Shown here piece after piece: positions 42,376 to 51,339 of a stretch of DNA of 64,000 nucleotides. Position 1 is the first letter of the stretch. Every line of letters begins with the position of its first letter. Source of the stretch: JAJZIH01 sp021785265. GTDB lineage: Bacteria > Pseudomonadota > Gammaproteobacteria > JAKAQQ01. The stretch spans positions 7,054 through 71,053 of the forward strand of contig DAHWSH010000025.1 in assembly GCA_027338645.1 (NCBI GenBank), read 5' to 3'. The notes under the pieces are model-generated. The model made no database searches, was not told the DNA's origin, and was given only the letters and a program-made list of their open reading frames with translations. Both the position numbers and the translations under genes were made by a program.

Positions 42376-44238
42376 ATGTCCTCGCGGTTCCGCATCCTGG
42401 GGCCCTTGATTGCCCTCGGGTTGATCACCGGTTGCGCGACGCTTCCTCCCCCGCCGCCAGCCGTCCAATCCCTCAGAGATTCGGCGCGCCATGCCGAAGC
42501 GGGGCATCGTTGGCAGGAAGCGGTTCGTGAACGGTTGTCGCTCGTCCGCCTGGAGCCGGTCAGTCGTGCGGGGGGTCGAGCGCTGATCCGGGCCAGCGAG
42601 GATGCCTTGGCGGCCGGACGGAGCGGCGAGGCCCGCCGTTTCCTACGGGGATCTCTGGCTCATCGGGTCGGCCCGCAATTCCTGTTCGCCGCCCTGGATT
42701 CCCGTCTCCATCGTCTTCTGACCCAAAACCGAGTCACTCTGGCTCAAACCCTGATGTTGGCCGCACCCCAGCCCCCACCGAAGTTGGCCCCCGCATTTCT
42801 CGCCCAGGAAGGACAGGTCTGGTTCGCGAACAGAGCCGTGCGACGGGCGACCTACGTCCTTGACGCCCGCGACCGTCTGCTGACTCGTGCCCGTGATCGG
42901 GCTGCCAACCAGCGGCTGCTCTGGAAAGCACTGGCCCGGGCTGCTCTCCAGGGCACCCATCCCTTGGCTCTTCCCGCGAAGAACCATCCCGTTGCCCGCG
43001 GCTGGATCGAGCTCGCCAACCTGTATCGCACTGCGTGGCAAAACCCGGCCCTTTTCCCACAGGCATTGGCGCGATGGCGCGCGCGTCATCCCCAGCATCC
43101 GGCCGAAACCACAGTGCTCCCGGATCTCCTTCATGTACTGGCGCGGATCAGCGCTTACCCCGCGAGGCTTGCAGTCCTTCTACCCCTCACGCATCGCTAT
43201 GCCAACGCCGGTCGGGCCATCGAAGTGGGGATTCTAGGCTCCCGCTTTGCCGCCAACCCGAGCACAACCCCACCCCGCATCTTCTTCGACAACACGGGAA
43301 GCCACCGTTCCGGACTACGACGCGCTTACCAAAAAGCCCTATCCCAACAGGCGGACTGGATCATTGGCCCTCTACTCGCCCCCCAGGTTAAGGCCCTGGC
43401 GAGACTGCACCCTCAAATTCCGGTCCTTGCCCTGAACAACCTACCGTCGGCGACACCCCAACCCACCACCTTTCATGAATTCTCGCTTTCGCCAGGAGAT
43501 GAAATCCGGCAGATTGCGAGCCGATTGATCCGGCGGCACCAGGAGTTCGGCGCCATGCTCATCCCGCATGGGGCATGGGGACGGTCTCTCGTCGCGGACT
43601 TGAAAACGGCCCTGAGACCGGCCGGTGGCAGGCTCCTGTCCATCGTGCGATACACCCCAGGCCGACGGAGCTACGCTCACGATATCCGGAGCTTACTCAG
43701 GGTGAATGCCAGTGTGATCCGCGAGCAGGCGTTGGCCGATACCTTGGGCATGCCGCTTCAGTTTGTGCCTGAACCGCGTTCCGACCTCCGTTTCATCCTC
43801 GTGGCCGCGGCTCCCTTGGAGGCCCGAGAAATCCTTCCGGAACTCAAGTACTTCGGAGTAAACCGGGTGCCCGTCTACGGACTGTCTCGAGATGATGTCC
43901 CCGAGAGCAGGCACCCCGACCTCAATGGACTGCACATCCTCGCGATGCCATGGTTACTGGATCCACGCTCCAGTTGGCATGGCATCCGCCAAACCATTGC
44001 CCAGCTCTGGCCCAACCGGGAGCGCCGGGAGGCCCGGCTCGTGGCCTTCGGTTTTGATGCTTACCGTCTGGTTCCCTGGCTCAGAAACCTACACGGATCC
44101 CTGCGGACCCCACGCTGGGGGGCAACCGGACTCTTGAGTACCGGCCGACACGGGCGTATTCGTCGACGCCTGCTCTGGGCACGCTTCGAAGATGGCCGTG
44201 CGGTCCCCGATCCGGTCAAAACGGGATTGCCCCCCTGA
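42376..44238 (+). CDS. lpoA: LpoA-like outer-membrane lipoprotein activating penicillin-binding proteins
   Basis: 620 aa lipoprotein; LGLITGCATL is the lipobox, with Cys21 lipidated. The N-terminal half is TPR-like helical; the C-terminal half is a periplasmic-binding-protein fold (VLLPLTHRYANAGRAIEVG, IGPLLAPQVKALARLHPQIP, VLALNNLPSA). LpoA stimulates PBP1A from the outer membrane. The divergent arrangement with rsmI supports the assignment. Sequence conservation of LpoA is low, so the call rests on architecture and context. Confidence 0.85.
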   Translation: MSSRFRILGPLIALGLITGCATLPPPPPAVQSLRDSARHAEAGHRWQEAVRERLSLVRLEPVSRAGGRALIRASEDALAAGRSGEARRFLRGSLAHRVGPQFLFAALDSRLHRLLTQNRVTLAQTLMLAAPQPPPKLAPAFLAQEGQVWFANRAVRRATYVLDARDRLLTRARDRAANQRLLWKALARAALQGTHPLALPAKNHPVARGWIELANLYRTAWQNPALFPQALARWRARHPQHPAETTVLPDLLHVLARISAYPARLAVLLPLTHRYANAGRAIEVGILGSRFAANPSTTPPRIFFDNTGSHRSGLRRAYQKALSQQADWIIGPLLAPQVKALARLHPQIPVLALNNLPSATPQPTTFHEFSLSPGDEIRQIASRLIRRHQEFGAMLIPHGAWGRSLVADLKTALRPAGGRLLSIVRYTPGRRSYAHDIRSLLRVNASVIREQALADTLGMPLQFVPEPRSDLRFILVAAAPLEAREILPELKYFGVNRVPVYGLSRDDVPESRHPDLNGLHILAMPWLLDPRSSWHGIRQTIAQLWPNRERREARLVAFGFDAYRLVPWLRNLHGSLRTPRWGATGLLSTGRHGRIRRRLLWARFEDGRAVPDPVKTGLPP

Positions 44239-44310
44239 CGGTCACTCCCACCTTGTCCTCCCGGCCGGCTGCAAACGGCCCGCCATCACTGCCCTGAACC
44301 GGACGGAAGC

Positions 44311-45852
44311 ATGAGATCGAAGCTGTTCTCCAGAAAACTCGCCTTCATCGTCACACTGGCTTACTTTGCCGCGGGTTTTCTGTGGATTACTCTCTCAGAC
44401 CTGGTCGTGGCCACCCTCCATTTGCCCGAAACGGAACGCACCTTAGTCGAAATTGTGAAGGGCGACATTTTCATTGCGCTATCGTCCCTCGCCGTCTACT
44501 TTGTCATCCATCGGCTGATTCGTATCTCGAATGAGACATCAGCCCAAAAACATCTGGCCCGTCAAGATCCCCTCACCCACCTCCTCAACCGATCCGGTTG
44601 GACCGAGGCAAGCATCACGGCCCTGCGGCGTCAGGAACGCGGTGAAGCTACGGTTGTGCTCATCGACGTGAGCCAGCTTCGTTACATCAATGGGGCTTTT
44701 GGCATGGCTGCCGGGGACTTCATTCTCCGCTACGTCGCCGACCATATCCGGCACCATCTTGGCCCCCACGATATCCTGGGTCGCAACGACGCCAGCCGGT
44801 TTGCGCTGTTCCTGCCGGGCAATCCCGAACAGGACATCGAGCGCCTGTTCGAGGATCTCTCCCGGACCAGCCACCATCCGGTCCAGCTCGGCCTCCACCG
44901 TTTCCGCTTCTCCTTCGCCATGGGAATCAGCCGGGCACCTCGAGATGCCACATCCATCCTCGAGCTCCTCACTCTCGCCACGATCGCCCTCGATCAGGCC
45001 AAGTTGTACCCGGATCGCCATCTCGCGTACTACAACCCAACCGAGGCCAAAAATACCCTGGCGGCGTTACGACTCGAAACAGACCTGGGCCTCGCTCTCG
45101 AACGCCATGAGTTCATCGTGCATTTTCAGCCCATCTTGAGCCTCCCCGGGCTCCAGCTCTTATCCGTTGAAAGCCTCGTACGCTGGCAACATCCTGCACT
45201 GGGATTGATCCCACCCGACACCTTCATCCGGACCGCGGAACGGATCGGGCTGATCCACGAGCTCGGTCGCTTCGTGCTCACGGAATCAATCCGGAACCTC
45301 ATGCGCCTGCAGATTCCGGCGCTGGTCCGTCCTTCCCTTGCCATCAACCTGTCTGCTCTCCAGTTTGCCCATCGGGACCTCCTTCAATCGATCGAGGACA
45401 CACTGGAAGAGACTGGTTTCCCGCCTGACCGATTAAGCGTCGAGATCACGGAATCAACCTTCATGAACGATCCGGAACAGGGCCGGAAAATCCTGAACCG
45501 ACTCCACGAGATGGGCATTTCATCTGCTCTCGATGATTTCGGAACCGGCTACTCCTCTCTGGCCTATCTCCAGGAACTGCCCGTCCAAGCACTCAAGATT
45601 GACCGCTCCCTGATCAAGCCCCTCCCGTCCCAGGAACCCTCACGGCGTATCGTGCGGGCCCTCATCGATCTCGCCCACAGTCTTGAACTCCGGGTCATCG
45701 CGGAAGGGATTGAACGCCGCGAGGAGCTGGAAGCTCTGGAAAACGCCGGCTGCGACGCCGTGCAGGGCTTTCTGTTTTCAAGACCTCTTCCGCCTTCGGC
45801 CCTCTCGGAATGGATCCTGAACCAGAACGACAATCTCGAGGGATCAGCCTAG
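44311..45852 (+). CDS. GGDEF-EAL protein with degenerate GGDEF, probable c-di-GMP phosphodiesterase
   Basis: 513 aa. Two N-terminal membrane helices (about residues 10-30 and 50-68) flank a short periplasmic loop. The GGDEF domain is degenerate: GRNDASRFAL replaces GGDEF, so cyclase activity is not expected. The EAL domain keeps its metal and catalytic residues: VESLVRWQHP (ESL for EAL), INLSALQF, VEITESTF, LDDFGTGYSSL, LKIDRSLI, AEGIE and QGFLFSRP. It should hydrolyse c-di-GMP, perhaps with GTP-type regulation from the dead GGDEF. Its stop overlaps that of the convergent M16 gene by 4 nt. Confidence 0.9.
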   Translation: MRSKLFSRKLAFIVTLAYFAAGFLWITLSDLVVATLHLPETERTLVEIVKGDIFIALSSLAVYFVIHRLIRISNETSAQKHLARQDPLTHLLNRSGWTEASITALRRQERGEATVVLIDVSQLRYINGAFGMAAGDFILRYVADHIRHHLGPHDILGRNDASRFALFLPGNPEQDIERLFEDLSRTSHHPVQLGLHRFRFSFAMGISRAPRDATSILELLTLATIALDQAKLYPDRHLAYYNPTEAKNTLAALRLETDLGLALERHEFIVHFQPILSLPGLQLLSVESLVRWQHPALGLIPPDTFIRTAERIGLIHELGRFVLTESIRNLMRLQIPALVRPSLAINLSALQFAHRDLLQSIEDTLEETGFPPDRLSVEITESTFMNDPEQGRKILNRLHEMGISSALDDFGTGYSSLAYLQELPVQALKIDRSLIKPLPSQEPSRRIVRALIDLAHSLELRVIAEGIERREELEALENAGCDAVQGFLFSRPLPPSALSEWILNQNDNLEGSA

Positions 45853-47267
45853 CCCTCGGCCGTGCCCCGGGACTGTGGGCGAGCCGAACCGAAACCCACC
45901 GACGAAAGGTTTTCAAGACGCCACTCACCGAGATCCGCAAGTTCCGGCATCAAAGACCGGGCATCTCCGATCACCACCAGAAAACAATCTTCTGGGGCAG
46001 GAAAAACCTCCCGCAGGATCGTCATCGCCCGGGACGGGGAAACCTGATCCAGACCCTCGGCATAGCCGGCCCAATCGGCCAAGGCCAGGTGGTGGAAACG
46101 CCGCAGGGCCATCCGGAGCGACCATTGCTCTGTGGTCTCGTAACGAAAAGCCTCCTGGCCCTTGAGGTAAAGACGCCCCGCCTTGAGGTCGGGTTCCGGC
46201 AAGCCCGCCTCTCGCGCCCGCTCAAGCACTTCAAAGGTGGCTTCCAGGGCCCGGCGGGTCCGTTCTCTGGGTGTATAGGACGTGAGGTAACTCACCCCGC
46301 GAAAGTTGGGCAGGGTGTATCCCGCGTGAGCCCCATAAGTCAAGCCCTCTTCGATCCGGAGGCGCCGGTTCAGCAGAGAGTTGAAACGGCCACCCAGAAC
46401 CGACTGCACGAGCTCCAGCCCGATACGTTCCGGATAGTTGCAATCGACCCCCAGACCACCCATCCAGAAATAACTCTGGGAGGCACCCGGACGGTCGATG
46501 AGGAGGCCCCGCGTGCCGACCGGAGGCTCAACTGGAACCTCAAGATCGGAGCCACCGATGGGCTGCCCTTTACGGGAGGAAAAGATTCGGGTCAGCGAGG
46601 TCCGAATCCCGTCCGGATCGAAGTCTCCAGCCACACTGACCACCGCTCTTCGGCTCCGCAGATGCTGGAACCAGAACCGGCGGAGGGCTCCCGGCTCAAG
46701 CCGGGTCAAACTGGTCTCATCCCCGCCGACCGGATGTCCATAGGGGCTTTCGCTTCCATAAATCCAGCCATCCGCGTAAACCGGAAGCAAGGAACGGGGA
46801 TCGCCATCCTTGGTGACCCGGATTGCGGCAATGGAGCGCTTCTGCAGCTTGTGCAACTCGGATGCGGAAAACCTCGAGCATTCAAATACCTCTTCCAAAA
46901 GCCCCCAGAGCTTCGGGAAAACCCGGCTCGGTGCCGAAAGGGTCATCCCCAGGCATTCCCGCCCAGCCCAGGTCTCAAAATCCGCCCCCAAGACCTCAAA
47001 CCGGGAGGCGAGCTTGATCGCATCGTTTTCTTTCGTCCCTTTGACGAGCAGCTCGGTCGTCGTCTGGGCTTGGCCGAAATGATCCGACGCATCGAGCAAT
47101 GCTCCACCCTCCCAGAGAAAAGTGGCGGTGATCAGGGGAACCTCCGGACGAGGACAGAGAACCAGTTCGACCCCCGGCTCGAGGATTTCTTGGAGAATCC
47201 CGTCGGGCGATTTCCAGTCTCGAGGCCCGGACGGAAGGCTAACCGACGCGATCCGGGTTCCGTTCAT
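45849..47267 (-). CDS. M16-family peptidase-like subunit lacking the HxxEH motif
   Basis: 472 aa from ATG 47267, which overlaps the upstream M16 gene's stop (ATGA); the open frame continues to 47300. The fold follows M16B proteins, but where the zinc motif should be it reads ASDHFGQAQTTTELLVKG, without HxxEH, so it is non-catalytic. The IEEGLTYGAHAGYTL segment corresponds to the substrate-positioning R/Y region of the partner subunit in MPP/M16B heterodimers. It probably pairs with the product of the upstream gene. Confidence 0.85.
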   Translation of the reverse strand: MNGTRIASVSLPSGPRDWKSPDGILQEILEPGVELVLCPRPEVPLITATFLWEGGALLDASDHFGQAQTTTELLVKGTKENDAIKLASRFEVLGADFETWAGRECLGMTLSAPSRVFPKLWGLLEEVFECSRFSASELHKLQKRSIAAIRVTKDGDPRSLLPVYADGWIYGSESPYGHPVGGDETSLTRLEPGALRRFWFQHLRSRRAVVSVAGDFDPDGIRTSLTRIFSSRKGQPIGGSDLEVPVEPPVGTRGLLIDRPGASQSYFWMGGLGVDCNYPERIGLELVQSVLGGRFNSLLNRRLRIEEGLTYGAHAGYTLPNFRGVSYLTSYTPRERTRRALEATFEVLERAREAGLPEPDLKAGRLYLKGQEAFRYETTEQWSLRMALRRFHHLALADWAGYAEGLDQVSPSRAMTILREVFPAPEDCFLVVIGDARSLMPELADLGEWRLENLSSVGFGSARPQSRGTAEG

Positions 47268-48577
47268 GATCCGTCCGGATGAAGGCAACCCACCGTCCAT
47301 CCGCCCTGTCCGAAGGCTTCTCGTGCCGCATCCCGGATTTCTTCGGCACGCACAGCCTCAAGCCGCCTTGGATAAGTCTGGATCCGCGAAAGATCCCGGT
47401 GCTGGATCCAGGCACGTCCCAAAAGTTCGGCCCGTCCCGTAACCGACTCGAGCTGGTGGTAGTAAGAAACCAGTCTCTGATTGACTGCCCGAACCCGTTC
47501 CTCTTCGGTGGGACCGGCATCGGCTAACTGGACCAGTGCCTCGCGGATCGTGCGTTCTATCGTCTGCGTTCGCCTACCCGGAGCCAGCATGACCAACAGG
47601 ATCCGGCGTCCGGGCACTCGATGACCGATCCGGTAAGCCTCGAGAGCAATCGCCTCAGCCTTGCGTTCAACCAGCAATGACTGGAGACGGGAAGCCACCC
47701 CTCCCACCAGAACCGTCCAAAGCAACTCGTCGGCCAGGGCGGAGGGGGCCGTTACCGCAGGGGCAGGAAACGACAGCGCCAAGTAGGAGGACTGGACCGC
47801 AGCCGAACTTTCGATCCGCCGCTCCCCGACCTGACGTGGTGCCACGGGTACCGGTTCGCTGGACCCGGGCACACTATCCGGAGTCTGCTCGAGACCCTGT
47901 TCGACACACAGCCGGTTCCACTGCTCTGGATCGATGCCTCCGACCCCAATGATCGTGGGTCGGGCATATCGGTAGTGGCGGTCATAAAAACGGCTGAGAG
48001 AAGCCTCACCAATGCGCGCAATATCCTCGGCCCATCCGATGACCGGATGGGCATAGGCGGTTCCCGCACAGGCTACCGCCTGCATCTCTTCAAGGAAGCG
48101 GGCCACCGGGTCATTCTCCACACTGGCTTCGCGCTCGGACAGAATGACTCCCCGTTCTCGATCAACCCGTTCAGCATCGATGAGCAGGGCACACATGCGA
48201 TCTCTCTCGAGAGCGAACGCGGTGGCGATCGCCGAAGTCGGAAACTGTTCGTGGTAAACGGTCAGCTCTTCAGTGGTATAAGCATTGTTGTTACCCCCGG
48301 CCGCCTCCAGAACGCGATCGAAATCCCCATCGGGGAAACGGGCACTGCCATTGAACATCATGTGTTCCAGAAAATGGGCCAGGCCGGTCGGAGCGGGAGG
48401 TTCGTCAGCACTACCGACCGGGTAAAACACATAAAGGGCCGCCCGCGGGTTTCCCGGATCCGGCCAGAGCAAGGTCTCAGGACCCGCAGGCCAACTGACC
48501 GGCTCCAGAGGACAGGAACCGCTTCCAGCGGCAGCGGGGATTAACCGGTCATCGGATGTATTCACACGATTAGGCAT
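47264..48577 (-). CDS. M16-family zinc metallopeptidase (catalytic subunit)
   Basis: 437 aa. GLAHFLEHMMFNGSARFPDG contains the inverted zinc motif HxxEH (His68, Glu71, His72), and ERGVILSEREASVENDP holds the downstream Glu ligand. AAGGNNNAYTTEELTVYHEQ is the standard M16 block. No signal peptide is obvious, so it is cytosolic or exported by an unseen route. Translationally coupled to the inactive partner gene by a 4-nt overlap. Substrate unknown. Confidence 0.9.
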   Translation of the reverse strand: MPNRVNTSDDRLIPAAAGSGSCPLEPVSWPAGPETLLWPDPGNPRAALYVFYPVGSADEPPAPTGLAHFLEHMMFNGSARFPDGDFDRVLEAAGGNNNAYTTEELTVYHEQFPTSAIATAFALERDRMCALLIDAERVDRERGVILSEREASVENDPVARFLEEMQAVACAGTAYAHPVIGWAEDIARIGEASLSRFYDRHYRYARPTIIGVGGIDPEQWNRLCVEQGLEQTPDSVPGSSEPVPVAPRQVGERRIESSAAVQSSYLALSFPAPAVTAPSALADELLWTVLVGGVASRLQSLLVERKAEAIALEAYRIGHRVPGRRILLVMLAPGRRTQTIERTIREALVQLADAGPTEEERVRAVNQRLVSYYHQLESVTGRAELLGRAWIQHRDLSRIQTYPRRLEAVRAEEIRDAAREAFGQGGWTVGCLHPDGS

Positions 48578-48799
48578 GAGGTTTTGCGGACACGGGCCCC
48601 CTCGACAGGCTTCCGCCTGACGTTAGGTTGTCACGGAACGTCTATTATCGGCTTTCACATGAAAAAAATGCAAAGACATGACTGGGGCAGGCGTGCGCGG
48701 AAACCACTGGTTGCACAGCCGGCCCTGTAAATGAAACCCGGGTTCCCATCTGGACCGCGAGTTGCATTTCATCATGCTCAAACGCAGGCCGGAGGCAGG

Positions 48800-48929
48800 T
48801 CAGGAGCGCGGGAAAACCGTTGTTGGGATTCAGCCAGGATGCTGCATATTGAAAAGCAGCGTACGTGCGCTCCCCGCGGGCCGAGCGCCAAAGGGGCCCC
48901 ACTTCGATGTCCGAATCGCCGATGCCTAC
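48800..48929 (-). pseudogene. HipA-like toxin N-terminal remnant
   Basis: In one minus-strand frame the translation reads DSDIEVGPLWRSARGERTYA then AFQYAASWLNPNNGF. The pattern VG.LW......G....F.Y..SWL is that of the HipA N-terminal domain. A TAG at 48932-48930 precedes it and similarity stops after about 43 residues; a short continuation (RAPDLPP) seems to lie in another frame. It is downstream of the HipB-like remnant, in the order expected for hipBA. Confidence 0.45.
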
Positions 48930-48952
48930 CTAAAGCATATGAGCTTCTTCCA

Positions 48953-49297
48953 TCAGAAGGCTCCGTCGTCGTTTGGTGCACTCTTCCCTTCATGTGCCTC
49001 CTGATTTTTCTTCCGACGTGAACTGCGCACACGCTTCGGTAGGGCCTTAATGCTCAGGGCGACTCCCAGATTATCGTGCCTGGCGTCCAACACCTGGCTC
49101 ATGCGTCCCTGCTCTCCCAACACCAATAGCACCATGGCGAGCGACCCTAAAGATACGCACGGATGCCCCTGCTCCAGGCGACGAACCGTGCTGACATCGA
49201 TACCGGCACCCTCGGCCACACGCTTTTGAGTCATGCCCCGGCGCCATCAGGCAATGGAAAGACCTTCTCCGAGCTTGCGGAGCTCCCTGCGGACAGA
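48953..49297 (-). pseudogene. XRE/HipB-type antitoxin gene broken by a nonsense codon
   Basis: The frame reads RRELRKLGEGLSIA, then TGA (49249-49247), then WRRGMTQKRVAEGAGIDVST and RRLEQGHPCVSLGSLAMVLL. Together these give a normal HTH_XRE antitoxin N-terminus with one stop inside the helix-turn-helix lead-in. No start codon precedes the first part. An internal ATG (49234) could give a truncated 93-residue protein. The decayed HipA-like sequence just downstream supports a dead hipBA pair. Confidence 0.55.
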
Positions 49298-49360
49298 TCA
49301 AGGAGGATCGTATTGACCGTATGAAAAGACCTGCCTGCTCCTGATCCTCAGGATCGATTG

Positions 49361-49389
49361 TTGACGAGATCCCCCTCGCCCGATACGCT
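49361..49389 (+). promoter_or_regulatory. Possible promoter of the GST gene
   Basis: TTGACG (49361-49366), 17-nt spacer, TACGCT (49384-49389), 36 nt before the ATG. The -35 is good and the -10 is weak. Confidence 0.35.
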
Positions 49390-49425
49390 CGTGTTCACTT
49401 TCCCGGCCACTCGGAAGCACAGGCC

Positions 49426-50064
49426 ATGAACGAGTCTCGGCTCACTTTCTATACCAACCCCCAGTCACGAGGTCGAATCGTTCGTTGGATGCTTGAAGAA
49501 ACGGGGACCCCCTACGAAACCGTGGTGCTCGATTACGGAACGTCCATGAAAGCACCAGACTATCTTGCCATCAACCCGATGGGGAAAGTTCCGGCGATTC
49601 GCCATGGTCACGTGGTCGTGACCGAGACCGCAGCGATTTGTGCCTACTTGGCGGATGCTTTTCCTTCCGCTGGACTGGCCCCGGCACCAGGCAACCCCCT
49701 GCGGGGAAGCTACTACCGATGGTTCTTCTTCGGCGCAGGCCCCCTCGAAGCGGCACTATCCAACCATGCATTGGGCTTTGTGGTGCCGACAGAACGCGAG
49801 CCTATGATGGGTTATGGCAACTACAGCCTAACGCTTGATGTCCTGGAAGGAGCCCTCTCGGGAGGAGACTACCTGCTCGGCCCCCATTTCACGGCGGCCG
49901 ACGTGTATCTCGGGTCGCATGTCGCATGGGGACTCAAGTTCGGTACGCTGGAAAAACGACCAGCCTTCGAAAACTACTGGGCCCGTCTGAAGATCCGGCC
50001 CGCTCTTGTCCGTGCCGACCAGATGGATGACGCCTTACTCCCTGGAAAACCGCAGACCCACTGA
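49426..50064 (+). CDS. Glutathione S-transferase family protein
   Basis: 212 aa. N-terminal thioredoxin-like domain with LTFYTNPQSRGRIVRWMLEE, NPMGKVPAI (cis-Pro) and VVTETAAICAYLADAFP (the Glu-Thr/Ser glutathione site), followed by an all-helical C-terminal domain with GPHFTAADVYLGSHVAWGL. The Ser in PQSRGR may be the catalytic residue, as in beta/theta-like bacterial GSTs. It stands alone between the decayed hipBA sequence and the pst genes. Substrate unknown. Confidence 0.88.
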   Translation: MNESRLTFYTNPQSRGRIVRWMLEETGTPYETVVLDYGTSMKAPDYLAINPMGKVPAIRHGHVVVTETAAICAYLADAFPSAGLAPAPGNPLRGSYYRWFFFGAGPLEAALSNHALGFVVPTEREPMMGYGNYSLTLDVLEGALSGGDYLLGPHFTAADVYLGSHVAWGLKFGTLEKRPAFENYWARLKIRPALVRADQMDDALLPGKPQTH

Positions 50065-50107
50065 TCCGTTATCCGACCCCGAGCCGGATACCCTGGTACC
50101 CGCCCGG

Positions 50108-50139
50108 TTGTCACAGAAATGCCATATTTCTGGTATAGG
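50108..50139 (+). promoter_or_regulatory. Pho box and -10 of the pst operon
   Basis: TTGTCACAGAAATGCCAT (50108-50125) contains TGTCA and TGCCA exactly 11 nt apart, the spacing of PhoB half-sites. A -10 (TATAGG, 50134-50139, preceded by TGG) follows at the usual distance. It also contains the inverted repeat AGAAAT/ATTTCT. Phosphate-starvation induction by PhoB is expected. Confidence 0.65.
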
Positions 50140-50190
50140 CTGGCTTTGCGATCAGTCTCTCAACTCCTTCACTGACCCGGGAGCCCTGTC

Positions 50191-51273
50191 ATGTCGAAAC
50201 TCCGGATTCACCCGCACCTCCGAATCCCCGCCCTCGCAGTCCTGGCCCTGGCCGGCCTTTGTGCCTTGTACCCGGCCCCGAGCCAGGCCCGGACGATCCA
50301 TCTCATCGAAACCGGTTCCACCCTGCTTTATCCTCTCTTCAACCTCTGGGTACCGATCTATACCGCGACTCATCCCGGTATCCGGATCACCACGGAAGCG
50401 ACCGGGAGCGGTACCGGGATCGCCCAGGCCACGGCGGATCTCGTCCAGCTCGGCGCGTCGGATGCCTACCTGAGCCCGGCGCTGCAGCGTCTGCATCCCG
50501 GGCTGCTCAACATTCCGCTCGCCATTTCGAGCCAGATGGTCAACTACAACCTGCCGGGACTCAACGATCGTCCATTACACCTGTCGGGTTCTGTCCTTGC
50601 TGCCATCTACGCGGGCCAAATTCGCTATTGGAATGCTCCCGCCATTCGCGCACTCAACCCCGGCCTGACGCTTCCCCACCACCTGATCCTGCCGATCCAC
50701 CGTAGTGACGGCAGTGGAGACACTTTTATCTTCACCCAGTACCTGAGTTTCTCCACTCCCGCCTGGATGATGACCACGGGATACGGGACCACCGTGAGCT
50801 GGCCCTCGGTTCGCGGGGAGATCGGAGCCACCGGGAACCCCGGGATGGTACAGGCCTTGGCGACCAATCCCTATGCCATCGCCTACATCGGCGTCAGCTA
50901 TCGTTCGGCGATCCTCAAGGACCACTTGGGACAGGCCTGGCTCAAAAACCGCGCCGGACGATTCGTTTCCCTCACCCACTCTACGGTCGAAGCCGCCGTT
51001 GCCTCCCGCGCGCCCCATACCCCGCCCGACCAGAGCATCAGCCTGGTCTTCGCGCCGGGAGCGCAGGCCTACCCGATCATTAACTACGAGTACGCCATCG
51101 TCAAGGAACACCAAGCTTCCCGTCACATGGCGCAGGCCGTCCGTCAGTTGCTCGACTGGGCGATCGCCCCGACTGGCGGAAACGCACCCTCGTTCCTGAA
51201 CCGGGTCGGGTTCGCACCGCTGCCGAAATTGGCCGTCCTCCAGAGCCGGCGACAAATCGCGAAAATCCATTAA
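50191..51273 (+). CDS. pstS: Phosphate ABC transporter substrate-binding protein PstS
   Basis: 360 aa with a signal peptide (to about residue 33, APSQARTIHL). Phosphate-binding blocks: IETGSTLLYPLFNLW, TEATGSGTGIAQATADLVQL, GASDAYLS and HRSDGSGDTFIFTQYLS. The binding residues Ser, Asp and Arg/Ser/Gly-Ser are visible in these. It captures phosphate in the periplasm for PstCA. Preceded by a Pho box; pstC follows after 66 nt. Confidence 0.93.
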   Translation: MSKLRIHPHLRIPALAVLALAGLCALYPAPSQARTIHLIETGSTLLYPLFNLWVPIYTATHPGIRITTEATGSGTGIAQATADLVQLGASDAYLSPALQRLHPGLLNIPLAISSQMVNYNLPGLNDRPLHLSGSVLAAIYAGQIRYWNAPAIRALNPGLTLPHHLILPIHRSDGSGDTFIFTQYLSFSTPAWMMTTGYGTTVSWPSVRGEIGATGNPGMVQALATNPYAIAYIGVSYRSAILKDHLGQAWLKNRAGRFVSLTHSTVEAAVASRAPHTPPDQSISLVFAPGAQAYPIINYEYAIVKEHQASRHMAQAVRQLLDWAIAPTGGNAPSFLNRVGFAPLPKLAVLQSRRQIAKIH

Positions 51274-51339
51274 ACTGGCCCATCCCAACGGGAGGCTTTC
51301 CAAGGCCCCCCGTTTCCGGACCGGAGGAAGCGGCAGTCC

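Larger units (their letters stand above)
48578..49425. other. 848-bp gene-poor stretch with decayed toxin-antitoxin sequence
   Basis: No intact gene is supported here. The only recognisable content is the HipA-like and XRE/HipB-like remnants on the minus strand (listed separately) and a possible promoter ahead of the GST gene. The rest shows no structure I can name. Confidence 0.5.

Noticed and set aside
45810..47282. 490-codon plus-strand open frame
   Set aside because: Antisense to the M16-like gene; low-complexity translation with no motif.
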